This document shows, piece after piece, positions 9,213-17,480 of a stretch of DNA of 64,000 nucleotides (the stretch's first letter is position 1; every line of letters starts with the position of its first letter). The position numbers and the translations under genes were made by a program. Where the stretch lies: positions 62,001-126,000 of the forward strand of contig NZ_BAABHD010000012.1 of assembly GCF_039541915.1 (NCBI RefSeq), written 5' to 3'. A model generated the notes under the pieces. The model was not told the origin of the DNA, searched no databases, and was given only the letters and a program-made list of their open reading frames with translations. Source of the DNA: Nibrella saemangeumensis (lineage in GTDB: Bacteria > Bacteroidota > Bacteroidia > Cytophagales > Spirosomataceae).

Positions 9213-9557
9213 TGTACAGGTGTTAAAATTTAAATACAGGTCAGGTTAGGGTTCTAAAAATTGATGCCGTAAAAAAAGGAAAAAAATCCCTCATTCGACA
9301 CTATTCCGGCCGAACAACCATTTTTATCTCTACCGAAATATGGTTTGGGAACGAAACCCAAATGCGGGTCGTTTAACAAATGATGTAAAAAGGTCTGTTT
9401 AACTTTTGTGGAAGAAAAGTTGAACAAAATAAGAAAGGCCACTGTTATAGCAGTGTAACACTCCCATAAGCGCCCTGACCACACGCTTGACGGTGTTTGA
9501 GTGTAGTACACAACCTTTGTACGGGCTCAGCAACGGTAACCGGTTCTGTTAAAACCT
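9213..9557. other. Divergent intergenic region, transporter / pterin cluster
   Basis: About 345 bases with no credible gene. On the plus strand AACCTTTG at 9512-9519 is one base from the TAnnTTTG consensus, with TTG at 9487-9489 (22-base spacer), and could drive the pterin genes. No clear element was found for the transporter gene on the minus strand. Confidence 0.4.
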
Positions 9558-9977
9558 ATGAATAAACCGCGAGTTTCGGTGTTCCGCAAAGAACACTTTA
9601 ATGCAGCGCATCGCCTGTACAATCCGAACTGGTCCGACGAAAAAAACGAACGGGTATTTGGCAAGTGCAGTAACCGGAATTATCACGGACATAACTACGA
9701 CCTTATTGTGCAGGTGACGGGACCAATTGATCCCGAAACGGGTTATGTTATCGATATGAAATACCTGAGCGATGTGGTGAAGGAGCTGATCATCGACCGG
9801 TTCGATCACAAAAACCTGAATCAGGATACTGTCGACTTTCAGGACCTGAACCCATCGGCTGAAAATATTGCCATTGTTATTTATCAACTAATACGTGACC
9901 AACTGGATCCCTCGCTGGACCTGAAAATCAGACTGTATGAAACCGAACGGAACTTTGTTGAATTCCCTGCCAGCTGA
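9558..9977 (+). CDS. 6-pyruvoyl-tetrahydropterin synthase, PTPS-II type
   Basis: A 139-residue protein with the PTPS/QueD fold. Zinc ligands are seen in HFNAAHR (residues 13-19) and HGHNY (about 43-47). The catalytic cysteine is in GKCSNRNYHGH, with spacing C-x5-HGH. That spacing is found in true 6-pyruvoyl-tetrahydropterin synthases (PTPS-II), whereas QueD of queuosine synthesis has C-x3-HGH. A conserved FDHKNLN follows. The likely reaction is 7,8-dihydroneopterin triphosphate to 6-pyruvoyl-tetrahydropterin. The next gene is folE, which makes that substrate, and the two frames overlap, so coupled expression is likely. No queC, queE or queF is nearby. QueD activity remains an alternative. Confidence 0.88.
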   Translation: MNKPRVSVFRKEHFNAAHRLYNPNWSDEKNERVFGKCSNRNYHGHNYDLIVQVTGPIDPETGYVIDMKYLSDVVKELIIDRFDHKNLNQDTVDFQDLNPSAENIAIVIYQLIRDQLDPSLDLKIRLYETERNFVEFPAS

Positions 9978-10686
9978 CGATATTCACATCAACCATCCTG
10001 ATTTTCGGCAGGAGGTAATTACGGCGGAAGAGGCTGAGGAAATGGGTGAGGCTCACGTAGCAACTTCATTGGATACTCCCCTGCGGGACGATGCCTTTGA
10101 TCTGGACGATAACCTGAAAGTCGAACTGATTGAAGAGCACTTCCGGGAGATTATGAACATTCTGGGTCTTGACCTGACCGACGACAGCCTGAAAGGTACG
10201 CCGAAGCGGGTTGCCAAGATGTTTGTGAAAGAGGTATTCAGCGGCTTAAACCCGAAGAATAAACCCAAAGCGACCCTGTTTGAGAATAAATATCAATACA
10301 ACCAGATGCTGGTTGAAAAGGATATTACGCTGCATTCGTACTGCGAGCACCATTTTGTACCCATTTTGGGCAAAGCGCATGTGGCGTATATCTCCAGCGG
10401 TAAAGTGATCGGTTTATCCAAACTAAACCGTATTGTGCGGTATTTTGCCAAGCGCCCGCAGGTTCAGGAACGGCTCACCATGCAGATTGCCGACGAATTA
10501 AAAAAGGTGCTGCAGACCGATGATGTAGCCGTGATCATCGACGCTAAGCACTTGTGCGTTTCGACGCGTGGTGTGCATGATACGGATAGCTCAACGGTGA
10601 CGGCGGCCTACTACGGTAAGTTTAAGGAAGAGGCTACCCGGCAGGAGCTTCTGAGGTATATCAGTAACCGGAATGCAACAATTTGA
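9937..10686 (+). CDS. folE: GTP cyclohydrolase I
   Basis: A 249-residue enzyme converting GTP to 7,8-dihydroneopterin triphosphate, the entry to folate and biopterin. Signature segments are GTPKRVAKMFVKE, HSYCEHHFVPILGKAHVAYI (zinc cysteine and histidine) and VIIDAKHLCVSTRGV (second zinc cysteine). An acidic N-terminal extension of ~65 residues precedes the conserved domain. The ATG at 9937 overlaps the end of the PTPS gene by 41 bases. A TTG at 9958 and the ATG at 10042 are alternative starts, so the exact N-terminus is uncertain. A strong terminator follows at 10717-10744. Confidence 0.95.
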   Translation: MKPNGTLLNSLPADDIHINHPDFRQEVITAEEAEEMGEAHVATSLDTPLRDDAFDLDDNLKVELIEEHFREIMNILGLDLTDDSLKGTPKRVAKMFVKEVFSGLNPKNKPKATLFENKYQYNQMLVEKDITLHSYCEHHFVPILGKAHVAYISSGKVIGLSKLNRIVRYFAKRPQVQERLTMQIADELKKVLQTDDVAVIIDAKHLCVSTRGVHDTDSSTVTAAYYGKFKEEATRQELLRYISNRNATI

Positions 10687-10716
10687 TTTCACAACGGATT
10701 GTACTGGCAATACCGG

Positions 10717-10744
10717 AAGGGTTGGAGGTTCCAGCCCTTTTTTA
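10717..10744 (+). terminator. Rho-independent terminator after folE
   Basis: A 10-bp stem (AAGGGTTGGA / TCCAGCCCTT, one G-U pair) with a 3-base loop is followed by a T-run at 10738-10743. It ends the PTPS-folE unit before the SDR gene. Confidence 0.85.
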
Positions 10745-10771
10745 TTGATCATCCACTAACTTATTTTCCTG

Positions 10772-11467
10772 ATGCAGGGTAAGTCTATTTTTATTGTTGG
10801 AGCCAGTTCCGGTATTGGCCGGGCGCTGGCCGAGATGCTTCAGACGCAGGGTGCCACCTTGTTTACAGCCGGAAGAACCCAGCCGGAAGGTATTCAATCG
10901 ACCCACATGAACTGGGATGTAACGCAGCCGGTCGGCGACAGCCTGAGCCAGCTGCCTGAGGTGTTGCACGGATTGGTATATTGCCCCGGCACCATCAACC
11001 TGAAACCGTTTCAGCGGCTCGACCGGGAAGCGTACCAGGCCGACCTGGATGTGAATGTGCTGGGTGCCGTAGCCGCTATTCACGCAGCCTATCCGGCGCT
11101 TAAGAAATCGAAAGCGGGCAGTATTGTCTTGTTCAGCACGGTGGCGGTCAAACTGGGGATGGGCCTGCACTCGTCGGTAGCGGTTTCCAAAGCGGCTGTG
11201 GAGGGGCTGACCAAATCACTGGCGGCTGAATTCGCACCCTACCTGATTCGGGTTAATGCCGTTGCGCCTTCATTAACAGATACGCCATTAGCCCAAAACT
11301 TACTGGCAGGTGATAAGCGCGATGCCGCCAACAAACGCCATCCGCTCAGCCGCATTGGCAGCCCGCAGGACATTGCCGCCATGGCTTCTTACCTTCTTTC
11401 TGACCAGGCAGCCTGGATTACCGGGCAGGTGATTGGGGTCGATGGGGGAATGGGGAATTTGAGGTAG
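10772..11467 (+). CDS. SDR-family protein lacking the catalytic tyrosine
   Basis: The protein has 231 residues with a Rossmann fold. The cofactor motif is GASSGIG (residues 10-16), followed by YCPGTI at the NNAG-equivalent position, a serine in FSTVAV, and a PSLTDTPLA segment. The classical YxxxK motif reads VAVSK (within GLHSSVAVSKAAVEGLT): the lysine is present but valine replaces the tyrosine. The C-terminal GQVIGVDGGMG is typical of SDRs. It follows PTPS and folE, the place a sepiapterin reductase would occupy, but a terminator separates them and the missing tyrosine argues against ordinary ketone reduction. The stop codon TAG is the left edge of a long palindrome. Confidence 0.85.
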   Translation: MQGKSIFIVGASSGIGRALAEMLQTQGATLFTAGRTQPEGIQSTHMNWDVTQPVGDSLSQLPEVLHGLVYCPGTINLKPFQRLDREAYQADLDVNVLGAVAAIHAAYPALKKSKAGSIVLFSTVAVKLGMGLHSSVAVSKAAVEGLTKSLAAEFAPYLIRVNAVAPSLTDTPLAQNLLAGDKRDAANKRHPLSRIGSPQDIAAMASYLLSDQAAWITGQVIGVDGGMGNLR

Positions 11468-11516
11468 TTAAGAGTTATGACGGGGCCGCCGGGCGGCCCC
11501 GTCATAACTCTTAACT
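11466..11516. terminator. Perfect 25-bp palindrome, bidirectional terminator between convergent genes
   Basis: Arms 11466-11490 and 11492-11516 are exact complements around a single central base; the core is very GC-rich (GGGGCCGCC). The stop codons of both flanking convergent genes (TAG at 11465-11467, and TAA complement at 11516-11518) touch the palindrome. The outer part reads GTTAAGA, GTTATGA, related in style to the heptad repeats. There is no T-run on either side. Confidence 0.85.
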
Positions 11517-12430
11517 TAAACGACCGGTCCCACCCGATCCAGCAGCGCCTTGGTTTTGCGGATGCCTTCATATTCGTCCATTTTGCCTTCGTACTCAATA
11601 CCGACAATACCTTTGAAGCCAAAGTCTTTGATCATTTTCAGCATGCGGTTGTAGTCGATCTGGACTTCGTTGCCAGCGGCATCGAAATCGTGGGTTTTTG
11701 CGCTGATGCCTTTGGCATAAGGCAGCATTTCCTGAACGCCTTTGTAGCGGTCGTATTCCTCAGCGCAACCGTCTTTACTCCGTTGAATACAGAAGTTGCC
11801 GAGGTCGGGTAAGGTGCCGCAATTCTTTTTGTTGACCTGCTTCATCACATTGGCCAGCCACTGCCCGTTGGACGAATACCCACCGTGGTTCTCCACAATG
11901 ACATTAATGCCGTACGGCTGCGCAAATTCCGATAAACGGCCTAAGCCATCAATGGCGGCTTTGGCAACATCTTCAGCCGTGCCCTGGCCATAGGCATTCA
12001 CCCGAATGGTTTTGCAGCCCAAGGTTTTAGCGGCTTCTACCCACTTGTAGTGATTTTCAACGGCTTGCATTCGTTTTTTCTCATCCGTATCGGCCAGGCC
12101 ACCTTCTCCGTCGATCATAATCAGGTGATTGCGGACGCCATTGTCTTTGGCGCGACCCAGCAGTTCTTTCAGGTACGTAGCATCTTTTGCTTTGTCCTTA
12201 AAGAACTGGTTTACATACTCCACAATATCAATCCCAAATTCTTTTTTGGCAATGGCCGGGAAATCGAGGTTATCGATCTTTTTCGCAAATAAGGCTTTGT
12301 GCAGTGACCATTCGGCCAGTGAAATCTCGAAGAACATCTTTTTCTTAGCCGTCTCCGCTACTAAAGGGTTTGAAAGGGACGCTAAGCCAGCGACTGCACC
12401 GGCTTGCATCAGGAAAGATCGTCTATCCAT
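11516..12430 (-). CDS. Secreted sugar phosphate isomerase/epimerase-like TIM-barrel protein
   Basis: A 304-residue protein. The N-terminus DRRSFLMQAGAVAGLASLS is a twin-arginine-like signal. The mature part is a xylose-isomerase-like TIM barrel: EISLAEWSLH at the first strand, GIDIVEYVNQF, LIMIDGEGG, KTIRVNAYG, VIVENHGGYSSN and GIVGIEYEG at the last strand. Candidate metal ligands are the glutamate in VENHG and the aspartate in LPDLGNF. The family includes hydroxypyruvate isomerases and 3-keto-sugar epimerases. Periplasmic members are common in Bacteroidota near sugar catabolic genes, but no such partner lies here. The substrate is unknown. The gene is transcribed alone. Confidence 0.85.
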   Translation of the reverse strand: MDRRSFLMQAGAVAGLASLSNPLVAETAKKKMFFEISLAEWSLHKALFAKKIDNLDFPAIAKKEFGIDIVEYVNQFFKDKAKDATYLKELLGRAKDNGVRNHLIMIDGEGGLADTDEKKRMQAVENHYKWVEAAKTLGCKTIRVNAYGQGTAEDVAKAAIDGLGRLSEFAQPYGINVIVENHGGYSSNGQWLANVMKQVNKKNCGTLPDLGNFCIQRSKDGCAEEYDRYKGVQEMLPYAKGISAKTHDFDAAGNEVQIDYNRMLKMIKDFGFKGIVGIEYEGKMDEYEGIRKTKALLDRVGPVV

Positions 12431-12484
12431 GTCAAAATTAGGTTAGGGTAAAACCAGGGCGAAAATTACGGAAGCTTCCGCAAG

Positions 12485-12517
12485 AAAAAAAGGCTGATCG
12501 TAAAGCAATCAGCCTTT
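12485..12517 (-). terminator. Rho-independent terminator downstream of the CDF transporter gene
   Basis: A 10-bp perfect stem (AAAGGCTGAT at 12489-12498 with its complement at 12508-12517) has a 9-base loop. On the minus strand it is followed by a run of seven T. It lies ~140 bases beyond the transporter stop. Confidence 0.85.
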
Positions 12518-12659
12518 CTATTATGAATACAACCTGAATAAAATCGTAGCGTGACAAAGTTGTTAAGGACAACTTTAGCATCGTGTAATGTTATAATTTT
12601 TCTGGGAATTAGTCAATAAAAAGAACATAAAAATTTCCTCGGCCATTTTGTTGTACACG

Positions 12660-13688
12660 CTAAGTTGTAGGAAAGGGTTGCTCGGGAATGGCCGGTTGGA
12701 AGGGCACAAAATGTTTCTGGTTAACCGTCAGATTGTCGGCGGTCCATACAACATCCTTAATGAACGGGAATTGCCGTACCGGGCAATCGGCTACCTGACA
12801 ATAGTGGCAGCATTCTTTCAGGCATGGATCAGCATGCACAAAAATTTCGACCTCGCTTGGAAATCCGCTTTTCAAAATATTTTCAAAGCGGTTTACCTCA
12901 TCGTGGGCTTCTTTTAATTCCCAATAGTACGGTAGCGTAAGGTGGCAATCGATGTGCAGATCGGAGCCATACTTTTGTACCCGGAGGTTATGCACATCAA
13001 TCCAGTTCTGTTTTTTGTTTGCGTTGAGCGTCTCGACCACCCGTACCAGCGTAGGCGTATCGGTTTCGTCCATCAGGCCGGCTACCGATTGCCGCACCAA
13101 CTGCCAGCCATTGTAGATAATAAGTAGTGATAACGCTAACGCCAGGGCACTGTCAATCCAGGTCTGCCCCGTCAGCCAGACTAGCCCAACACCCACCACC
13201 ACCACTAAACTGCTGATACTATCGGTCAACAAGTGGCGGCCGTCGGCGGTTATCGCCAGCGAGTGCGTTTGGCGGCCGGTTCGCATCAGGCCCCAACCCA
13301 GCAGAGCGTTTACGGCCGTTGCTACAGCGATTAGGGCAATACCCCAGTCGAGATTGGTAATCAGATTGGGTTCAAAGAAACTTAAAACTGCCTGATAGAT
13401 GATGAAGAACCCGGCCATAACAATAAGGCCGCCTTCAAAGCCGGAGGAGAAGAACTCAATTTTTCCGTGGCCGTACGGATGATTCGTGTCGCGCGGCTGA
13501 CCAGAAAGGTAGATGCTATAAAATGCAAAGCCACTGGCCACGACATTGACGATCGATTCCAGCGCGTCTGTTAAGATAGCCGTCGATGAAGTAAGGTAGT
13601 AGGCTGTTAATTTGGTTAGTAGCAGCACAATACTAACGCCAAAAGAAAGCGCCATCCACCGGTATTTTATTTGTTGAGAAGTTGGCAT
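12660..13688 (-). CDS. Cation diffusion facilitator (CDF) family efflux transporter
   Basis: A 342-residue inner-membrane transporter that exports divalent metal ions such as zinc or iron against proton. Six helices are seen. The metal-site motif of helix 2 reads TDALESIVNVVASG and that of helix 5 reads TADGRHLLTDSISS. HPYGHGKIE is the conserved loop between helices 2 and 3. A cytoplasmic domain contains DLHIDCHLTLP and a C-terminal cysteine/histidine cluster (CLKECCHYCQVADCPVR), which may bind metal. An upstream in-frame start would add 35 residues unlike the family, so the ATG at 13688 was chosen. It is divergent from the NUDIX gene with ~70 bases between. Confidence 0.93.
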   Translation of the reverse strand: MPTSQQIKYRWMALSFGVSIVLLLTKLTAYYLTSSTAILTDALESIVNVVASGFAFYSIYLSGQPRDTNHPYGHGKIEFFSSGFEGGLIVMAGFFIIYQAVLSFFEPNLITNLDWGIALIAVATAVNALLGWGLMRTGRQTHSLAITADGRHLLTDSISSLVVVVGVGLVWLTGQTWIDSALALALSLLIIYNGWQLVRQSVAGLMDETDTPTLVRVVETLNANKKQNWIDVHNLRVQKYGSDLHIDCHLTLPYYWELKEAHDEVNRFENILKSGFPSEVEIFVHADPCLKECCHYCQVADCPVRQFPFIKDVVWTADNLTVNQKHFVPFQPAIPEQPFPTT

Positions 13689-13758
13689 TAAAGGGAGACT
13701 ATAGTATTTTAAATGTAAAATTAACCTATAATACCGAAATTGTTTGTAATTTCGTAAT

Positions 13759-14307
13759 ATGAACGTCACCGACAATCCTTGGAAAACGCTCACGTCGTCA
13801 GTTGCTTACGAAAACAATTGGCTGACTATCAAACACGAGGAGGTCATTACACCCGCCGGTACACCCGGTATTTACGGGGTGGTCAGCTTCAAAAACAAAG
13901 CGGTTGGCGTAATTCCTATTGATAATGAGGGAAATACCTACCTGGTTGGCCAATATCGCTATCCGTTAGAAGAGTATTCGTGGGAAATACCGGAAGGCGG
14001 CTCGCCTGTTGGCACCGATGCGCTGGAGTCGGCCCGCCGGGAACTACAGGAAGAAACCGGATTGATAGCGAACCGGTGGACACAGATTGCCCGCATTCAT
14101 ACGTCGAACTCTGCTACCGACGAAGAAGGATTCCTCTACATCGCCGAAGATTTACAGGAAGGTGATCAATCTCCCGAAGAAACTGAAGATTTACAGATAA
14201 AAAAGGTACCGCTTGCGGAGGCCGTTCAGATGGTAATGAACGGTCAGATTACCGATTCGTTGAGTGTCTGTGGGTTATTGATGGTAGCCCGTCTAAAAAA
14301 CTTGTAA
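13759..14307 (+). CDS. NUDIX hydrolase, ADP-ribose pyrophosphatase-like
   Basis: A 182-residue protein. The NUDIX box is complete: GGSPVGTDALESARRELQEETGL, here residues ~80-102, with the metal-binding REL-EE core. The preceding VGVIPIDNEGNTYLVGQYRY and EYSWEIPEGG segments are typical of ADP-ribose/GDP-mannose pyrophosphatases. The likely activity is hydrolysis of an NDP-sugar to NMP plus sugar phosphate; the precise substrate is not certain. The LysE-family gene starts 18 bases after its stop, so they probably form one unit. Confidence 0.92.
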   Translation: MNVTDNPWKTLTSSVAYENNWLTIKHEEVITPAGTPGIYGVVSFKNKAVGVIPIDNEGNTYLVGQYRYPLEEYSWEIPEGGSPVGTDALESARRELQEETGLIANRWTQIARIHTSNSATDEEGFLYIAEDLQEGDQSPEETEDLQIKKVPLAEAVQMVMNGQITDSLSVCGLLMVARLKNL

Positions 14308-14325
14308 CAACCGTACTTAAAACTT

Positions 14326-14961
14326 ATGCAACCTGTCTTGTATGGAGCCATTACCGGCGTACTGCTGTGCCTAACGTTCGGAACGGTCTTCTTTTCCTTA
14401 CTCCAGAACAGTGTCGAGAACGGCTATCGGGCCGGAATTAAAATTACCCTAGGCGTTGTGGTTTGCGACGCTATTTTTGTGATTTGCTCCCTGTTCGGTA
14501 CGTCGTTTCTGCCGAAGATCAATAATTTCGAAAACTATGTGACCGTGGTGGGCGTGGTCTTTCTGATCGCAATGGGTTTGGCTAATTTATTCAAGCAGAC
14601 CCCGCGCCTGGCTTATCCGAAAACCCGCTTCGGCGATTTTATGTATTACTTCAGCACGGGCTTCCTGCTGAACGGTCTTAATCCGATCAACTTCGTGAGC
14701 TGGGTTACGCTGGCGGCTTATACAAAAAATTCTCTCCATTACACGTTTGCCGAGCAGACCAGCTTTATGGTCGCGAGTTTGTTTGGTATCCTGGTGGCCG
14801 AATCGTCGCTGGCCATTTTTGCCCACCGGCTGAAGCGGTTTTTTACCCCTCGCGTGGTAACGATCTTCAACCGGACCACCGGAATGGTATTTCTTTTTGT
14901 AGCCGCTCAACTGGTTTACACCCGCCTGTATCAGCCGCTGCTGAGCTGGGTGCATTGGTGA
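14326..14961 (+). CDS. LysE/RhtB-family exporter
   Basis: A 211-residue inner-membrane protein with about six helices. The N-terminal GAITGVLLCLTFGTVFFSLL and the GFLLNGLNPINFVSWVTLA segment (with the family NP motif) are typical of the LysE superfamily, which exports amino acids and related metabolites. The substrate is not predictable. It is the second gene of the NUDIX unit. Its stop is five bases before a perfect 23-bp inverted repeat, and it is convergent with the GH3-family gene. Confidence 0.85.
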   Translation: MQPVLYGAITGVLLCLTFGTVFFSLLQNSVENGYRAGIKITLGVVVCDAIFVICSLFGTSFLPKINNFENYVTVVGVVFLIAMGLANLFKQTPRLAYPKTRFGDFMYYFSTGFLLNGLNPINFVSWVTLAAYTKNSLHYTFAEQTSFMVASLFGILVAESSLAIFAHRLKRFFTPRVVTIFNRTTGMVFLFVAAQLVYTRLYQPLLSWVHW

Positions 14962-14965
14962 TTTT

Positions 14966-15048
14966 AGTAGGCAGTTGGCAGTGAGCAGTAGGCAGAATAA
15001 GAAAGCACCGTTCTGGCGCTAATTTCTGCTCACTGCCAACTGCCTACT
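14966..15048. repeat. Heptad-based inverted repeat (GTAGGCA/GTTGGCA type)
   Basis: Perfect 23-bp arms at 14966-14988 and 15026-15048. The left side reads GTAGGCA, GTTGGCA, GTGAGCA, GTAGGCA. It lies between convergent genes, and the right arm contains the TAG stop (15044-15046) of the GH3-family gene. It probably also ends transcription from both sides. Confidence 0.9.
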
Positions 15049-16627
15049 GTTCTTTCACACTCCGCGCTGCCTGCGCATCAATGCCCTGCTTCTGGAGAAA
15101 CGTTTCCCAGTCGGCGACCAGATTCTTTTTGAGCACGCGGGGAAATTTATGCTGGCCACCCAGTTTTCCTTTGGCTTCCATCCACTTGTAGAACAGTTTA
15201 GACGGTACCACCGTCACAAAAATATCTTTGAGAGCGTGCCGGCGTTCTACGGCATAGTCATCGTTCAGTTCCTTCAGTTTAGCGTCTATATTATCCCGAA
15301 CCTTGTCGGCGTCAACCGGATCATCGCTGCCGATAAACCAGTGATGGGCAAACAGCGTATCGTACGAAATACCCGCTACGGAGAACTCCCGCACATCGAT
15401 ACCCATTTCTTCCGAGACCAGTTCGATAGCCTTGTTCATGTTATCGACCGACAGGTGTTCTCCGCATAGACTCAAGAAATGCTTGGTGCGACCGGTAATA
15501 ACAATTTCGCTGCGGGCTTTGGAAACAAACCGGACGGTATCGCCGATGAGGTAACGCCAGGCGCCGGAGCAGGTAGTAAGAAGAAGCGCGTATTCCTTGC
15601 CTTCCTCTACCTCATCGATCATCAATGTTTCCGGATTCGCTACGATTTCCCCATCTGCCGTGAAATTCTTATCATTGAACGGAACGAATTCATAGAACAG
15701 GCCATTGTTGAGTACCAGTTGCATGCCTACCGCATTGGGGTGAGTCTGGTAGGCAATAAAGCCCTCAGATGCCAGGTAGGTTTCGATATACGTTATGGGT
15801 CGGCCGAGGAGTTTTTCAAAGCCCTTTTTGTACGGTTCAAACGAAACGCCACCATGGCAGAAAACCATCAGGTTAGGCCACACATCATGAATGGTTTTAA
15901 CCTTATAGTGCGCGATAATTTTCTCCATCAGCAATTGAATCCAGGCCGGAACACCTACGATAAAACCAATGTCCCATTGGCGGGCCTTTTCCGTAATCTC
16001 ATCCAGTTTCAGCGCCCAGTCGCGTTCCTGTGCGATCTTTTTGCCCGGTTTATAAAACTGCTGAAACCAGAATGGAATCTGACTGGCCGTAATGCCGCTC
16101 AGGTCCCCCTCGAAGTGATTACCCCGAAAGCTCAGGGTGGTGCTGCCACCGAGCATCAGGAACCCTTTTTCGTAAAGTTTTGCAGGCAGATTCTGGTATC
16201 GGGACAACGTAAGGATCTGCCGGATGCTGGTTCGCTGAATGGCTTTCGACATAGCCTTGGTGACCGGAATGTATTTGGAGGCTGCCTCCGAGGTACCGGA
16301 ACTGAGGGCAAAGTACTTGACCCGGCCGGGCCAGGTGATGTCTTTCCCGCCGTCGAGGGTCCGGTGCCACCAGTCTGCAAACATTTTGTTGTAGTCGTGC
16401 ACCGGCACTGTCTCCCTGAATTTACGGTAAAACTCCTTGTCCTTGCCAAATACCACCAGATTCAGAATTTCTTCAAAATCATATTTCTGACCAAACTCCG
16501 TATTGCGGGCTTTTACCAGAAGTTTGGCAAATACCTTTTGCTGTGCTTTTTGAGGGTTTATTTTCCTGGGCCGAACGGCATCCGTCAGCCGGATGCTGCG
16601 TTTCAGCAAATTTCCCAGTAGCGCCAT
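15044..16627 (-). CDS. GH3 (auxin-responsive promoter) superfamily acyl-adenylating protein
   Basis: A 527-residue protein. Conserved GH3 elements are YFALSSGTSEAASKYIPVT (ATP-binding loop, about residue 105), SEGFIAYQ, LLLTTCSGAWRYLIGDTVRF and the C-terminal GRTKHFLSLCGEHLSVDNM. Plant GH3 enzymes adenylate carboxylic acids and conjugate them to amino acids; bacterial members are common in Bacteroidota but their substrates are unknown. It lies 22 bases downstream of surE on the same strand, so the two are probably co-transcribed. The last codons and the stop are within an intergenic repeat. Confidence 0.88.
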   Translation of the reverse strand: MALLGNLLKRSIRLTDAVRPRKINPQKAQQKVFAKLLVKARNTEFGQKYDFEEILNLVVFGKDKEFYRKFRETVPVHDYNKMFADWWHRTLDGGKDITWPGRVKYFALSSGTSEAASKYIPVTKAMSKAIQRTSIRQILTLSRYQNLPAKLYEKGFLMLGGSTTLSFRGNHFEGDLSGITASQIPFWFQQFYKPGKKIAQERDWALKLDEITEKARQWDIGFIVGVPAWIQLLMEKIIAHYKVKTIHDVWPNLMVFCHGGVSFEPYKKGFEKLLGRPITYIETYLASEGFIAYQTHPNAVGMQLVLNNGLFYEFVPFNDKNFTADGEIVANPETLMIDEVEEGKEYALLLTTCSGAWRYLIGDTVRFVSKARSEIVITGRTKHFLSLCGEHLSVDNMNKAIELVSEEMGIDVREFSVAGISYDTLFAHHWFIGSDDPVDADKVRDNIDAKLKELNDDYAVERRHALKDIFVTVVPSKLFYKWMEAKGKLGGQHKFPRVLKKNLVADWETFLQKQGIDAQAARSVKEQ

Positions 16628-16649
16628 AAGCGTTCTGTTAGTGGGTTAA

Positions 16650-17423
16650 TTAAAAATTCCAGTTGCTCATCTGCTGCATGGTCTCATAAGCGGTCATATC
16701 GTACTGACACGGCACCACCGACGTATAATTCTGAGACAATGCAAACTCATCCGTATCTTCACCTGGATCAGAGTTTATAAACTCGCCGGCCAGCCAGAAG
16801 TACCGGCGGCCGTGCGGGTCACGTCGTTCGTCGAAAATCTCCTGCCATTTGGCGCGTGCCTGACGGCATATCCGTATGCCCTGTAAGGGAGCGCTGCTAC
16901 GGCTGGGAAAATTCACATTTAAGGCCACTCCCTTCGTCAGGCCGCGTTCCAGTACGTTCCGGGTAATGCTGAGTACGTGTTCATGCGTATGGTTGAAATC
17001 CGGCTGCCGGCTAAAATCATTCAGCGAAAAGCCAATGGCCGGAATGCCCTCTATCGCTGCCTCAATGGCCGCCGACATCGTACCCGAGTACAGCACGCTG
17101 ATGGACGTGTTGCTGCCGTGGTTAATGCCGCTGACGACCAGATCCGGAGCCCGGTCCTTCAACACATGGTGTTTGGCAAGTTTCACACAATCGGCCGGGG
17201 TGCCAGAGCATTCATAGGCTGGCACGTCCGGAAAAATATCGGTCGGATACAGCCGGAGTGGATATGATATAGTGATGGCGTGCCCCATTCCCGACTGTGG
17301 ACTGTTTGGTGCCACAACGACCACATTGCCAAGTTGTTTCATTAAATCTATCAATGTCCGGATACCGTGCGACGTAATGCCATCGTCATTGGTGACTAAT
17401 ATCAGGGGCTTATGTTCGGGCAT
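16650..17423 (-). CDS. surE: 5'/3'-nucleotidase SurE
   Basis: A 257-residue metal-dependent phosphatase acting on nucleoside monophosphates. The N-terminal LVTNDDGITSHGI carries the two metal-binding aspartates, followed by PNSPQSGMGHAIT, GTPADCVKLA, SGINHGSNTSISVLYSGTMS (metal-binding asparagine and the active-site loop) and VNFPS. Length and order agree with the family. First gene of a unit with the GH3-family gene, and divergent from a GNAT gene with ~57 bases between. Confidence 0.96.
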   Translation of the reverse strand: MPEHKPLILVTNDDGITSHGIRTLIDLMKQLGNVVVVAPNSPQSGMGHAITISYPLRLYPTDIFPDVPAYECSGTPADCVKLAKHHVLKDRAPDLVVSGINHGSNTSISVLYSGTMSAAIEAAIEGIPAIGFSLNDFSRQPDFNHTHEHVLSITRNVLERGLTKGVALNVNFPSRSSAPLQGIRICRQARAKWQEIFDERRDPHGRRYFWLAGEFINSDPGEDTDEFALSQNYTSVVPCQYDMTAYETMQQMSNWNF

Positions 17424-17480
17424 GTGCTGGTTGTTTAGTTACTTTGCCGGGCCGACAAAATTACAAAATCACCCCCGAAA

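Noticed and set aside
9254..9511. An 85-codon frame on the minus strand upstream of the transporter
   Set aside because: It has low-complexity composition, no family features and covers the probable promoter region of the pterin genes.
9558..9977. QueD of queuosine synthesis
   Set aside because: The cysteine spacing is C-x5-HGH rather than C-x3-HGH and the neighbour is folE with no queC, queE or queF. Kept only as an alternative.
15479..16621. A 380-codon open frame on the plus strand
   Set aside because: It lies entirely opposite the GH3-family gene, shows no family motifs, and has the composition expected of an antisense shadow of a GC-rich gene.
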